Positions 1 to 7,429 are shown, numbered from the stretch's first letter. The stretch: DNA of 64,000 nucleotides from Pseudotabrizicola algicola (GCF_010915705.1 NZ_JAAIKE010000009.1:16988-80987), one strand, 5' to 3'. The notes: generated by a model not told the origin, from the letters alone. Numbers and translations are program-made.

Positions 1-1542
1 ACCCCGGACAAGCCCCGCCTCGACGATGTCTTGGTGACCCCAGTGCGCGAGGGCGGGCAGGACGACTGGTCCCGTTTTGAGGGGGCATCGGCCGCGATCG
101 GCCATTTCATCCGCATGGTCCACGAAGGCCGGATGTCGAAGGACGAGGGCTGGCAGGCGATCTGCGGCTACAATTCCGCGATGCTCCGGCCCTCCTGGCC
201 GATCGAGCGCCTTCAGCGCGAGTCCGAGCGGCTCTGGGATCTGCATGTCCAGAAGAACGGGCCGCCGCTGGTCCGCCTCGACAGCGCGGCCCCCGCGCCC
301 TGCGAAATGCCCACCTTCACGCTCGGCGCACTGCTGGACGATACCAGCCCGATGCCCGAGGACATCATCGCGCCCCGCGTCCTGACGCCGGGTGGCTTGC
401 TGGTGCTGGGCGGTGCGCCGAAGGTCGGCAAGAGCGATCTGACCATCAGCTGGCTCGTGCACATGGCTGCCGGGGTGCCGTTTCTCGGCTTCACCCCGCC
501 GCGCCCGCTGCGGGTGTTCTACCTGCAGGCCGAGATCCAGTATCACTACCTGCGCGAGCGGTTGGGCCAGATCGCGCTGCCCGCCAGGGTTCTGGCCGCC
601 GCACGCGAAACCTTCGTGGCAACGCCGAAGCTGAAGCTGCTGCTCGATACCGAGGGCAGCATGCGCGTGGCGCGCGCCATCCAGGCAGCCTTTCCGGATG
701 TGGGCCCAGACATCATCTGCATCGACCCGATACGCAACCTCTTCGATGGTGGTCCGGATGGTGGCGGCGAAAACGACAACACCGCCATGATGTTCTTCCT
801 CAAGGACCGGGTCGAGGTGCTGCGGGATTACATCAACCCCGCTTGCGGGGTGATCCTGGTTCATCACACGCGAAAGCTGTCGAAGCAGCAGCTGAAGGAC
901 GATCCGTTCCTCGCCCTGTCGGGGGCCAGCGCGCTCAGGGGCTTCTACACTTCCGGCCTGATCCTGCATCGGCCGGATGAGGACGCACCGGAGCGCAAGC
1001 TCGAGATCGAGCTCAGGAATGGCCCCGCGCTGCCCTCGAAGCTGATCGACAAGGTTGGCGGCCAGTGGGTCGAGATCAACCCGATGAATGAGCGCCTGGT
1101 CCGCGCCGAGGTTGGCGCGAAATACGACGCCGAGCGCGTGCGCAAGCAGGAGGTGATCCTCTCCATCCTGCTTGAGGAAGCCGCCGAGGGGCGTCTCTAT
1201 ACCGCCAACCAGTTCGCAGAAGTATTCGAGAACAAGGGCGGTCTGGGCGGCAAGGATGCCATCCGCGACCGGATTGCCGTGCAGGCCACCAAGGGCACCA
1301 TCAAGTTTGTCCGCAACGCGGCGCCCTATGGCCTTGGGCCGTCACGCTCGCGCTTTGGCTACCTCTGCGTCGAGGGAATGGTCATGCCCTTGGGGCGCGA
1401 GGAGGTCGATCCGGAGACCGGCGAAGTCAGCCCCGCACGCGTTGCAGTGCTGCCGACCCATTACAAATCGCCCCAGACCGGCGCGCTTCTCGAGGTCGAG
1501 AACCCGCATATCTGGGTCTATCCCGAGGGGGATCGTCCATGA
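1..1542 (+). CDS. RepA-like/AAA_25 replication ATPase (5' end outside window)
   Basis: The frame is open from the first base, so the N-terminus lies outside the window; a TTG at 31 is the earliest visible start but is probably internal. About 100 residues after it the protein enters a RecA-fold ATPase core. Walker A is GGAPKVGKSD (about residues 127-136 counted from 31), Walker B is IICIDPIRNLF, and VILVHHTRKL follows, the pattern of AAA_25/RepA hexameric helicases of plasmids and phages. It is the last gene before a repeat-rich noncoding region and precedes the recombination and methylation genes, so a role in P1 replication (helicase or helicase loader) is likely. P2 has an unrelated primase-polymerase/helicase at the same position. 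The family call is firm; the exact biochemical role is inferred. Confidence 0.8.
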   Translation, partial: TPDKPRLDDVLVTPVREGGQDDWSRFEGASAAIGHFIRMVHEGRMSKDEGWQAICGYNSAMLRPSWPIERLQRESERLWDLHVQKNGPPLVRLDSAAPAPCEMPTFTLGALLDDTSPMPEDIIAPRVLTPGGLLVLGGAPKVGKSDLTISWLVHMAAGVPFLGFTPPRPLRVFYLQAEIQYHYLRERLGQIALPARVLAAARETFVATPKLKLLLDTEGSMRVARAIQAAFPDVGPDIICIDPIRNLFDGGPDGGGENDNTAMMFFLKDRVEVLRDYINPACGVILVHHTRKLSKQQLKDDPFLALSGASALRGFYTSGLILHRPDEDAPERKLEIELRNGPALPSKLIDKVGGQWVEINPMNERLVRAEVGAKYDAERVRKQEVILSILLEEAAEGRLYTANQFAEVFENKGGLGGKDAIRDRIAVQATKGTIKFVRNAAPYGLGPSRSRFGYLCVEGMVMPLGREEVDPETGEVSPARVAVLPTHYKSPQTGALLEVENPHIWVYPEGDRP

Positions 1543-1982
1543 TCGCGCCCGCAGATCGCTTCGCGCGGAATTGCGCAGAGGCCAGTTTGAACCAGATTGG
1601 CCAAACTGCCGAAACTGCCTCGCCATCCTCACGCAGGACCACGCAGGGTCCAGTTGTGACCAGTTTCGGCCCGCTTCCGAAACTGCCCCTGCAGGATTGC
1701 GCGGAAGCCGCAACGGCTACGCTGCAACCAGTTTCGGCAGGATCGACCGAAACACACCTCCCGAAACTGGAATTCCCGTTTCCTGTCAGTGTCTTGATCG
1801 GTGTTCCAAGTTTAGGGGGTGAAACCACCCCCTACGGGGGTGGGGGAGAACGCCGCAGGCGGGTTCTCCCTCGCCCACCCCCAGGGGGTTCGCGCGCGGG
1901 GCCTGTCACTGGTCCGATCACGCCGAGTTCCCAATCTGACGTCGCCTTCCACCGAGCAGCCAACTAGAAGAGGAGACCCCCC
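1543..1982. repeat. P1 paired inverted-repeat region, candidate replication origin or operator cluster
   Basis: This 440-bp stretch holds inverted half-sites of the type CAGTTTCGG/CCGAAACTG. Pair 1 is CAGTTTG (1583-1589) and CAAACTG (1602-1608), followed by CCGAAACTG (1609-1617). Pair 2 is CAGTTTCGG (1661-1669) and CCGAAACTG (1677-1685), a perfect 9-bp palindrome with a 7-bp spacer. Pair 3 is CCAGTTTCGG (1728-1737) and CCGAAACTGG (1761-1770), with an extra CCGAAAC at 1747-1753. Two GC-rich hairpins follow. A 142-codon frame (1539-1967) crosses the region but is proline/arginine-rich without recognisable domains, and I treat it as noncoding. Position right after the replication ATPase suggests an origin or regulator-binding array; that function is inferred. 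Confidence 0.65.
1814..1882. terminator. Tandem GC-rich hairpins downstream of the P1 repeat array
   Basis: Hairpin 1 pairs AGGGGGTG (1814-1821) with CACCCCCT (1826-1833). Hairpin 2 pairs GGGGGTGGG (1836-1844) plus GAGAAC with GTTCTCCC (1863-1870) plus CCCACCCCC (1874-1882). No U-tract follows, so it may be a Rho-type or structural terminator, or a secondary-structure element of an origin. P2 lacks it. Confidence 0.45.
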
Positions 1983-2519
1983 ATGGCTGACCTGTCCTTC
2001 GCCACCCAACCCCATGTGGTCATCCCCGATCTGCCGACCGCCGTCAGGTCAGGCCTCACCCTGTTGGCCCTCGACCTTGGCACCACGACGGGATGGGCGC
2101 TGCATGGCCTTGATGGGCTGATCACCAGCGGCACCGTCTCCTTCCGTCCCGGTCGCTTCGATGGCGGTGGCATGCGCTATCTGCGGTTCACCAACTGGCT
2201 GGGCGAACTCGACCGGCTGTCCGGGCCCATCGCCTCCATCTGGTTCGAAGAGGTCCGTCGCCACGCCGCAACCGACGCCGCCCATGTCTATGGCGGGCTG
2301 ATGGCCACGCTGACCGCATGGGCCGAACTGCGCGGCGTGCCTTACGAGGGCGTCCCGGTCGGCACGATCAAGCGCCACGCTACCGGCAAGGGCAACGCCG
2401 ACAAGGCGGCGATGATTGCCGCCGCCCGGGCAAGGGGCTTCAGTCCCGCCGATGACAACGAGGCTGATGCCATCGCGATCCTGTTCTGGGCGCTCGAGAC
2501 CAAGGGGGGCCTGCAATGA
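1983..2519 (+). CDS. RuvC-like crossover junction endodeoxyribonuclease (P1)
   Basis: The 178-aa protein has a RuvC/RNase H-like fold: the first acidic residue is in LALDLGTTTGW (D31), then WFEEV (E89/E90), and the C-terminal DDNEADAIA motif (D158/D162) supplies the last catalytic acids. Proteins of this type resolve Holliday junctions or branched phage DNA before packaging. The ATG at 1983 is chosen because GAAGAGGAG lies just upstream. It overlaps the next gene by 4 nt. A close homologue is at 60116-60637 in P2, with near-identical residues around all catalytic motifs. Confidence 0.85.
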   Translation: MADLSFATQPHVVIPDLPTAVRSGLTLLALDLGTTTGWALHGLDGLITSGTVSFRPGRFDGGGMRYLRFTNWLGELDRLSGPIASIWFEEVRRHAATDAAHVYGGLMATLTAWAELRGVPYEGVPVGTIKRHATGKGNADKAAMIAAARARGFSPADDNEADAIAILFWALETKGGLQ

Positions 2520-2722
2520 CCGGGATGCGTTTTGCGCCGAAAGGCTATGGCGGCCGCCGTCGGAACCCCGATGAGGTCAAACGCGATGGCTGGCACGAAC
2601 AGCGCGTTCTGGCCGTCGCCCTCGACGATCACCGCCTGACCTGGCCCGAGCGGGAATTGGTGCGCCAGCTAGGCGAGAAGCTTTATGGCCCGGCCAGCAG
2701 CGGGCGGGAGGTGCAGCGATGA
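2516..2722 (+). CDS. Small basic phage protein, 68 aa (P1)
   Basis: Unrecognised 68-aa protein starting at an ATG that overlaps the stop of the RuvC-like gene (ATGA). It is basic at the N-terminus (GYGGRRRNPDEVKRDGW) and ends in a conserved LTWPERELVRQLGEKLYG segment. The same gene occurs at 60634-60834 in P2 with the C-terminal segment conserved, so it is a real coding sequence. It overlaps the downstream DUF6362 gene by 4 nt, indicating translational coupling. Function unknown. Confidence 0.7.
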   Translation: MTGMRFAPKGYGGRRRNPDEVKRDGWHEQRVLAVALDDHRLTWPERELVRQLGEKLYGPASSGREVQR

Positions 2723-3147
2723 CCGTGTGGACCCCCGCGCTGGTCGAGGAACGACTGGCCGAAGCCGCCTTCGTCCTGAAGCGTCTGCCCGAGCCGCGCA
2801 GGCAGGGTTACTTCAGCACCTGGCCTGCGGTCCTGCACAGCTTTGGCGACAACGTCGGGCAGGAACCCAAACCTATGCGCGTGCTTCCCTCGCCGCAGGC
2901 AATCAGCCGCATGGAGGAAACGCTGACCTGGACTGCCTGCCTCGAGCCGGTGGACGGTCGCATCGTCTGGATGAAAGCCCATGGCGAGCGGTGGAAGGAG
3001 ATCTGCTGGTCCGCGGGGCTGCACCGGTCGGCGGCACATCAGCACTGGCAATTCGGCCTCGCGGTGATCGCTCTCACTCTCAACAAGCGGCGGTTCAACC
3101 GCAACCTGTCGAAGCAGAGGGTGATCGAACTGGCCCGTGGCGCGTAA
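2719..3147 (+). CDS. DUF6362 family protein (P1)
   Basis: The 142-aa protein matches the DUF6362 pattern of alphaproteobacterial prophages: an N-terminal TPALVEERLAEAA helix, a central PKPMRVLPSPQAISRMEE segment, and a C-terminal GERWKEICWSAGLHRSAAHQ stretch that looks like a helix-turn-helix. The HTH suggests DNA binding, perhaps transcriptional control or packaging, but no function is established. Its P2 counterpart is at 60827-61255. It sits at the end of the RuvC cluster and is followed by a long conserved leader before the methyltransferase. Confidence 0.75.
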   Translation: MTVWTPALVEERLAEAAFVLKRLPEPRRQGYFSTWPAVLHSFGDNVGQEPKPMRVLPSPQAISRMEETLTWTACLEPVDGRIVWMKAHGERWKEICWSAGLHRSAAHQHWQFGLAVIALTLNKRRFNRNLSKQRVIELARGA

Positions 3148-3559
3148 ACCTGCGCGCCAGATAGAAAATTGTCCGCCGGACAGTTTTCGAAGGGACAGAA
3201 AGCCCTCTCCCGGGCTAGAAAGTTGATATGCTCGGGAGAGGAGCGCGCGGGGCAGGGGGGCCACTGGCTTCCGGTATCCAGCGGGAGTCCGGCCGGGGTC
3301 CAACCCGAGGGAGTTTCCGGTTCCTTCCGGGCAACATTCGTATGCTGGCGGGCGAAGCGCGGCGCATCGCTAGCGACAGGGCCGGATTTTTGGGAAGCCA
3401 CCAGGAAGCCAGCGCTGCCTGAACCCGCCTGAAACACCGCAAAATCAAACTCTTGAAGCTGGACACCCCAATGGCCGCTGGACCCCGCGTGGAGTCCAGT
3501 CTGGACCCCGGCGTCCGGAAGCCAGGGGTTTCCACCCTGATCCGAGGAATGACCCGCCG
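3148..3559 (+). promoter_or_regulatory. Conserved leader upstream of the ParB-domain methyltransferase (P1)
   Basis: No gene is assigned here. Several blocks are shared with 61256-61704 in P2: a GGACAGTTTTCGA-GGGACAGAAA block just after the DUF6362 gene, a block from about 3330 to 3412 containing GGGCCGGATTTTTGGGAAGC, and a hairpin at 3478-3499 (CTGGACCCC-gcgt-GGAGTCCAG). P1 also has CCTCTCCCG paired with CGGGAGAGG around 3205-3243, which P2 does not keep intact. A 26-codon frame (3342-3422) is possible, but its P2 counterpart has no matching stop. A promoter plus structured 5' leader is the likeliest reading. Confidence 0.5.
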
Positions 3560-4936
3560 ATGACGCTGAGCTTTGCCCCGGATCGGATCGAGATGTGGCC
3601 ACTGGCGAGGCTGCAGCCCTACGCCCGCAATGCGAAAACGCATTGCGCGGATCAGGTCGCGAAGATCGCTGCCAGCATGGCCGAGTTTGGCTGGACCGTA
3701 CCCTGCCTCGTGGCGGAGGATGGCGAACTGATTGCAGGGCACGGCCGGGTGCTGGCGGCGACACAACTGGGGCTGACCGAAGCGCCGGTGATCGTTCTCG
3801 GGCATCTGACGGAGGCGCAGCGTCGGGCTTACCGGATCGCGGACAACAAGCTGACGGAACTCGGCACCTGGGACGAGGCGCTGTTGTCGGCGGAACTGAA
3901 CGACCTACTGGCCGAGGATTTCGACCTGTCGCTTGTCGGGTTTTCCGATGGCGAACTCGACAATCTGCTTGCCTTTGTGCCGGAGGGGGACGGGGAAGAA
4001 GGTGGCGCCGGGGGCTCCGTGCCGCCGGTGACCATTCCCGAACCGCCGCGCAACCCGGCGTCTCGCACGGGTGATCTGTGGATCCTCGGCGATCACCGGC
4101 TGCTCTGCGGCGACAGCACCAGCGCAGCCGACGTGCGCCGCCTGATGAATGGCGAGCGCGCGATCCTGTTCGCGACGGACCCGCCGTATCTGGTGGACTA
4201 CGACGGCTCGAACCATCCGACCCGGAACAAGGACTGGTCAGCGTCCTACGGCACCACGTGGGACGACAGTTCGCAGGGCGCGGAACTCTACGACGGTTTC
4301 ATCGCGGCGGCCGTGGCCGAGGCCATCGCCGACGATGCCGCCTGGTATTGCTGGCATGCCTCGCGCCGCCAGGCGATGCTGGAAGCCTGCTGGGAGAAGG
4401 CTGGTGCCTTCGTCCATCAGCAGATCATCTGGGTGAAGGACCGCGGAGTTCTGACCCGGTCGCATTACCTCTGGAAGCACGAACCCTGTTTCATGGGCTG
4501 GCGTCGCCCGAACCGCCCGCCGAAGGTGGCCGAGGAAACGCTGCCATCCACATGGGCGCTGCCCAGCTTCGCAAAGGACGACCGGCCCGACCATCCGACG
4601 CCGAAGCCGCTCGACGCCTTCGGGATCCCGATGCGCCAGCATGTGGCGCGGGGCGGCCTCTGCTACGAGCCGTTCTCGGGCTCCGGATCGCAGATCATGG
4701 CGGGCGAAGCCAATGGCCGACGCATCTTCGCGATGGAAATCAGCCCGGCCTATGTCGATGTCGCCGTGGAGCGCTGGCAGGCCGAGACCGGCCGCGACGC
4801 GATCCGCGACGGTGACGGAAGGACATTCGCGCAGGTGAGGACCGAGCGGCTGGGCGACGATGCCGACGCACGGGCCGATGCGACGGACACGGACGCCGCC
4901 CCCGAACCCGCGCGAAAGCGCAAGACCGCCGCGTGA
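3560..4936 (+). CDS. ParB-N domain DNA amino-methyltransferase (P1)
   Basis: The 458-aa protein has an N-terminal ParB/sulfiredoxin-like domain (about residues 10-125, with ELIAGHGRVLAA and AYRIADNKL) fused to a DNA methylase. The catalytic motif is DPPY (207-210), and the AdoMet motif is FSGSGS (372-377), placed after the target region, as in beta-type N6-adenine or N4-cytosine enzymes. Such solitary phage methyltransferases modify phage DNA against host restriction. No matching restriction enzyme is adjacent. The stop is 1 nt from the start of the cytosine methyltransferase. The P2 copy at 61705-63081 is nearly identical in its catalytic half. Confidence 0.88.
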   Translation: MTLSFAPDRIEMWPLARLQPYARNAKTHCADQVAKIAASMAEFGWTVPCLVAEDGELIAGHGRVLAATQLGLTEAPVIVLGHLTEAQRRAYRIADNKLTELGTWDEALLSAELNDLLAEDFDLSLVGFSDGELDNLLAFVPEGDGEEGGAGGSVPPVTIPEPPRNPASRTGDLWILGDHRLLCGDSTSAADVRRLMNGERAILFATDPPYLVDYDGSNHPTRNKDWSASYGTTWDDSSQGAELYDGFIAAAVAEAIADDAAWYCWHASRRQAMLEACWEKAGAFVHQQIIWVKDRGVLTRSHYLWKHEPCFMGWRRPNRPPKVAEETLPSTWALPSFAKDDRPDHPTPKPLDAFGIPMRQHVARGGLCYEPFSGSGSQIMAGEANGRRIFAMEISPAYVDVAVERWQAETGRDAIRDGDGRTFAQVRTERLGDDADARADATDTDAAPEPARKRKTAA

Positions 4937-4937
4937 C

Positions 4938-6035
4938 ATGCATGACCTGGCTTTACCTTCCTCCGGACGCGCTTCCGGAGCCGGAGACGCATGCCTCTTC
5001 GGCCTCTCCCTCTGCTCCGGCGCAGGCGGGCTCGATCTCGGGCTTGTCCTCGCCATCCCCGGATATCGTGCTGTGGGCCATGTCGAACGGGAAACCTACG
5101 CCGCAGCCACTCTCGTGGCGCGGATGGAAGACGCGTCCCTGGATCGCGCGCCTGTCTGGGACGACGTTGGAACCTTCGACGGCCGCCCTTGGCGCGGCGC
5201 GGTGGACATCGTCACTGCGGGCTATCCGTGCCAGCCGTTCTCGGTCGCGGGCAAGCGCCGGGGTGCCGACGACCCGCGCCACCTCTGGCCCCATGTCGCC
5301 CGCATCATCGACGAGGTCCGGCCGCCCTTCGTCTTCCTCGAGAATGTCGCTCATCATCTCCGTCTCGGCTTCCCCGAAGTCGCCAGCGGAATGGTCGGCA
5401 TGGGCTACCGCCTTGCGGCAGGCCTCTTCACGGCGGCGGAAGTCGGCGCGCCCCACAAGCGCGAACGGCTGTTCATCCTTGCCATCCGCGAGGGGGACGA
5501 GCTGGCCGACCCCGCGCGCCTGCTCTGGGACCCGGTCGAGTGGCGGGAACCGGACGGAGCTGCTGCGGCTCTGGCCGACGCCGAGGGCCAGCGCGAACGA
5601 GAACCGGCAGACGAAGCCGACGCCTTCGCAAGCGGCGGGGCAGCATGGGATGAACCTCGCGACGACGGCCGCGCTCTGGCCGACGCCGATGGCGAACGAC
5701 GGCTGCAAGCCGAGCGCGGGCAACCGTCGCTTGGCCGACCTGACCCATTCGGCGGGGATGTGGATGACGCCGACGGCTCGAGACCACAAGGATGGGGCGA
5801 CCACCTTGGCGAACACGCCGGTGAACGGGCTGCTTGGCCGCCAGGTCCTGGTGACACCGACGGCTGGGCCGAATACCTCCGACGTGCGCCGAACCTTGAA
5901 CCCGCTGTTCGTCGAGGCGCTGATGGGCTGGCCCACCGGGTGGACCGGCTTCGCCTCTGTGGCAACGGCGTGGTCCCCTTGGTTGCGGCGCATGCGCTGC
6001 GAACTCTGGCAGTTGAACTGCTGGCCGATGGATGA
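4938..6035 (+). CDS. dcm: C5-cytosine DNA methyltransferase (P1)
   Basis: The 365-aa protein has motif I SLCSGAGGLDLG (24-35), motif IV PCQPFS with catalytic C98, motif VI ENV (135-137), and a C-terminal motif X GNGVVPLVA. It transfers a methyl group from AdoMet to carbon 5 of cytosine, probably to protect phage DNA. The ATG at 4938 follows the upstream stop by 1 nt. Between P1 and P2 the first 276 nt differ at about 21 positions; 11 are silent in this frame and all of those fall at its third codon positions, so this frame is under purifying selection. A second long frame (4942-6048) overlaps it; see findings. Confidence 0.92.
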   Translation: MHDLALPSSGRASGAGDACLFGLSLCSGAGGLDLGLVLAIPGYRAVGHVERETYAAATLVARMEDASLDRAPVWDDVGTFDGRPWRGAVDIVTAGYPCQPFSVAGKRRGADDPRHLWPHVARIIDEVRPPFVFLENVAHHLRLGFPEVASGMVGMGYRLAAGLFTAAEVGAPHKRERLFILAIREGDELADPARLLWDPVEWREPDGAAAALADAEGQREREPADEADAFASGGAAWDEPRDDGRALADADGERRLQAERGQPSLGRPDPFGGDVDDADGSRPQGWGDHLGEHAGERAAWPPGPGDTDGWAEYLRRAPNLEPAVRRGADGLAHRVDRLRLCGNGVVPLVAAHALRTLAVELLADG

Positions 6036-6048
6036 GGTGGCGGCATGA
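4942..6048 (+). CDS. Doubtful overlapping frame within the dcm gene
   Basis: A +1 frame is open for 368 codons over the whole cytosine methyltransferase gene. Its start (ATG 4942) is 4 nt from the dcm start, and its stop overlaps the ATG of the next gene by 4 nt (ATGA at 6045). Its C-terminal half has repeated WPTP motifs and an LNPLFVEALMGWPTGWT segment like those I recall at the C-termini of some phage methylase-like hypothetical proteins. Against it: third-position changes of dcm between P1 and P2 are second-position changes here and mostly alter the amino acid. I list it because it could be misread as the main gene or be a genuine overprint. Confidence 0.25.
   Translation: MTWLYLPPDALPEPETHASSASPSAPAQAGSISGLSSPSPDIVLWAMSNGKPTPQPLSWRGWKTRPWIARLSGTTLEPSTAALGAARWTSSLRAIRASRSRSRASAGVPTTRATSGPMSPASSTRSGRPSSSSRMSLIISVSASPKSPAEWSAWATALRQASSRRRKSARPTSANGCSSLPSARGTSWPTPRACSGTRSSGGNRTELLRLWPTPRASANENRQTKPTPSQAAGQHGMNLATTAALWPTPMANDGCKPSAGNRRLADLTHSAGMWMTPTARDHKDGATTLANTPVNGLLGRQVLVTPTAGPNTSDVRRTLNPLFVEALMGWPTGWTGFASVATAWSPWLRRMRCELWQLNCWPMDEVAA
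5214..5855. repeat. 642-bp segment identical to 63359-64000 (P1 copy)
   Basis: Reading both copies side by side I see no difference from 5214 to 5855 against 63359 to 64000 (constant offset 58145), while the preceding 276 bp of the same gene differ at about 21 positions. The sharp edge suggests recent gene conversion or recombination between the two prophages. The identity may continue past the window edge. Confidence 0.85.
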
Positions 6049-6254
6049 AGCAAACCCGCCTCATGTCGCTGGTCGAGTCCGTCGCCAACGTGATCGTCGG
6101 CTATGGCGTCGCCGTGGTCACGCAGATCGTGATCTTCCCTATCTTCGGGCTGCACACGACGCTGGCCCAGAACCTGAAGATGGGCGCGGTGTTCACCGTG
6201 GTCAGCATCGCGCGGTCCTACGTCCTGCGGCGGCTGTTCGAAAGGTTCCGTTGA
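6045..6254 (+). CDS. DUF7220 small membrane protein
   Basis: The 69-aa protein has two hydrophobic helices (about 12-32 and 43-58) separated by a short polar loop, and a basic C-terminus (RRLFERFR). The pattern MSLVESVANVIVGYGVAV is typical of DUF7220 proteins in alphaproteobacterial phages. An inner-membrane location is predicted; no function is known. It starts 9 nt after the dcm stop and belongs to the same transcription unit. Confidence 0.75.
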   Translation: MKQTRLMSLVESVANVIVGYGVAVVTQIVIFPIFGLHTTLAQNLKMGAVFTVVSIARSYVLRRLFERFR

Positions 6255-6292
6255 CGTGATGCGGGACGATCATTTATCCTGGCGCTGCTGCG

Positions 6293-6312
6293 AATTCGGC
6301 CACGGCCGAATT
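6293..6312. promoter_or_regulatory. 20-bp near-perfect palindrome, candidate operator
   Basis: AATTCGGCC-ac-GGCCGAATT is a 9-bp perfect inverted repeat with a 2-bp spacer. It lies in the 230-bp gap between the DUF7220 gene and the HNH gene, where the early block ends. A dimeric regulator site is the simplest reading; there is no T-run to suggest a terminator. Confidence 0.5.
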
Positions 6313-6484
6313 GAGTAAGCCAGCGGCTACTCTGACCTGAGGTCTTTTCCTGCAGGTTTCGCGGTCCGGCATGCGGAGCCACGGATTACCGGGCCTCGCG
6401 CGAGCAGGAGCTTCCAGCCGGGGAGCGTCCGTTACGGGCGTCGCGCATTCGCTTCTCACGAAGTCGAATGAAAGGGCCCGTGTA

Positions 6485-6859
6485 ATGGGATTTGTTAAAC
6501 GTATCCGTCAAAGGAAGATGATAGCCCAAGGTGGCCGCTGCTACTATTGCGGCCTGCCGATGTGGGACGATGCTGTGGAAGCCGCATCTTCTCAACGAAA
6601 CTACCAAACGAGGCGGACCCCAAAGGCGCTACGCTGCACCGCCGAGCATCTACACGCCCGCTCCGACGGTGGTCGCGACACGGATGAGAACATCGTTGCG
6701 GCGTGCTGGTACTGCAACAGCCAGCGCCATAAGCGGAAGTGCCCGCCCTCGCCCGAAGAGCATCGCGTGTATGTCCAGAAGCGCATGGCAGCCGGAAAGT
6801 GGCTGCTGGCGCAGGTGTCATTGGTCGGTCTCACAGCGACACTGACGAGGCCATTGTAG
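6485..6859 (+). CDS. HNH endonuclease
   Basis: The 124-aa protein has an HNH/zinc-finger nuclease core: CYYCGLP, then AEHLHARSDGGRDTDENIVAACWYCN, in which CxxC pairs hold zinc and the H..N..H residues catalyse cleavage. Small HNH proteins close to the terminase genes of siphophages often act in DNA packaging with the large terminase. Here it lies about 1 kb upstream of TerS, separated by two leftward genes. The ATG at 6485 is chosen because the domain starts soon after and GAAAGGG lies upstream; longer in-frame starts give an implausible leader. Confidence 0.82.
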   Translation: MGFVKRIRQRKMIAQGGRCYYCGLPMWDDAVEAASSQRNYQTRRTPKALRCTAEHLHARSDGGRDTDENIVAACWYCNSQRHKRKCPPSPEEHRVYVQKRMAAGKWLLAQVSLVGLTATLTRPL

Positions 6860-6865
6860 ATAAAG

Positions 6866-6890
6866 GCCGCCGCCCAGTCGGGGCGGCGGC
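6866..6890. terminator. Hairpin terminator between convergent genes
   Basis: GCCGCCGCCC (6866-6875) pairs with GGGCGGCGGC (6881-6890) around a 5-nt loop. It lies between the rightward HNH gene and the leftward DUF3489 gene, so it could serve both. The T-tract is weak. Confidence 0.5.
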
Positions 6891-6910
6891 GTCGCATTTC
6901 TGGCGTTGGG

Positions 6911-7429
6911 TCAGGCGCCGGGAAGCCGGTAGACCCGCCCGCGCCCCTCTACCTTCTCCGAGGTCACCTCGAGCCCGAGCTTCTTCTTCAGAGCACCGGC
7001 CATCGCGCCGCGTACCGTGTGCGACTGCCAGTCCGTCGCTGCCATGATCTCCTCGATTGTGGCGCCGTCCGGTGCCCGCAACATTTCAATCAGCGCTTCC
7101 TGCTTGGTGCCCTTCCGGCGCGGGGAAGATGTGGTGACGTTTTCGGCTGGTGTCGTGGTGGCATCGTGCTCGGTGATCCCGAGCATGCTCTGTGCCAGCG
7201 GCGTTGCGCGCAAGGTGATCGGGCCGCGCGCCTCGTCGTGCCGCCAGACGGTGTTGATGTCGGTGGCCGGGACTTCTTCGATCAGCCCGAGCTTCAGGAG
7301 GCTCTTGCAGACATTGCCGACAGCGCCGCCCTTCAGCTTGGCGGTGACGGGGAATACCGCGCCACCATCACGCGCGCAGGCCGCCGAGAGGACAACGGCT
7401 TGGGTGTCGGTCAGCTGGATCTGGGTCAT
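6911..7429 (-). CDS. DUF3489 domain protein
   Basis: The 172-aa protein has an N-terminal segment TDTQAVVLSAACARDGG (residues 6-22) and a C-terminal winged-helix-like DUF3489 domain (about 105-170: GTKQEALIEMLRAPDGATI ... TDWQSHTVRGAMAGALKKK). DUF3489 proteins are common in alphaproteobacterial phages and look like small DNA-binding regulators, though none that I know of is characterised. It is transcribed leftward, against the flanking phage genes, with the gene at 7526-7750, so the pair may form a regulatory unit at the early-late boundary. Confidence 0.75.
   Translation of the reverse strand: MTQIQLTDTQAVVLSAACARDGGAVFPVTAKLKGGAVGNVCKSLLKLGLIEEVPATDINTVWRHDEARGPITLRATPLAQSMLGITEHDATTTPAENVTTSSPRRKGTKQEALIEMLRAPDGATIEEIMAATDWQSHTVRGAMAGALKKKLGLEVTSEKVEGRGRVYRLPGA

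Noticed and set aside
1539..1967. 142-codon frame overlapping the end of the replication ATPase gene by 4 nt
   Set aside because: It is low-complexity (Pro, Arg, Gly, Ser), has no relatives I recognise, and is fully explained by the inverted-repeat array and the hairpins.
3342..3422. 26-codon gene in the P1 leader
   Set aside because: The start and first 20 codons are matched in P2, but the P2 frame has no stop at the equivalent place and runs on into unrelated sequence, so conservation is better explained at the nucleotide level.
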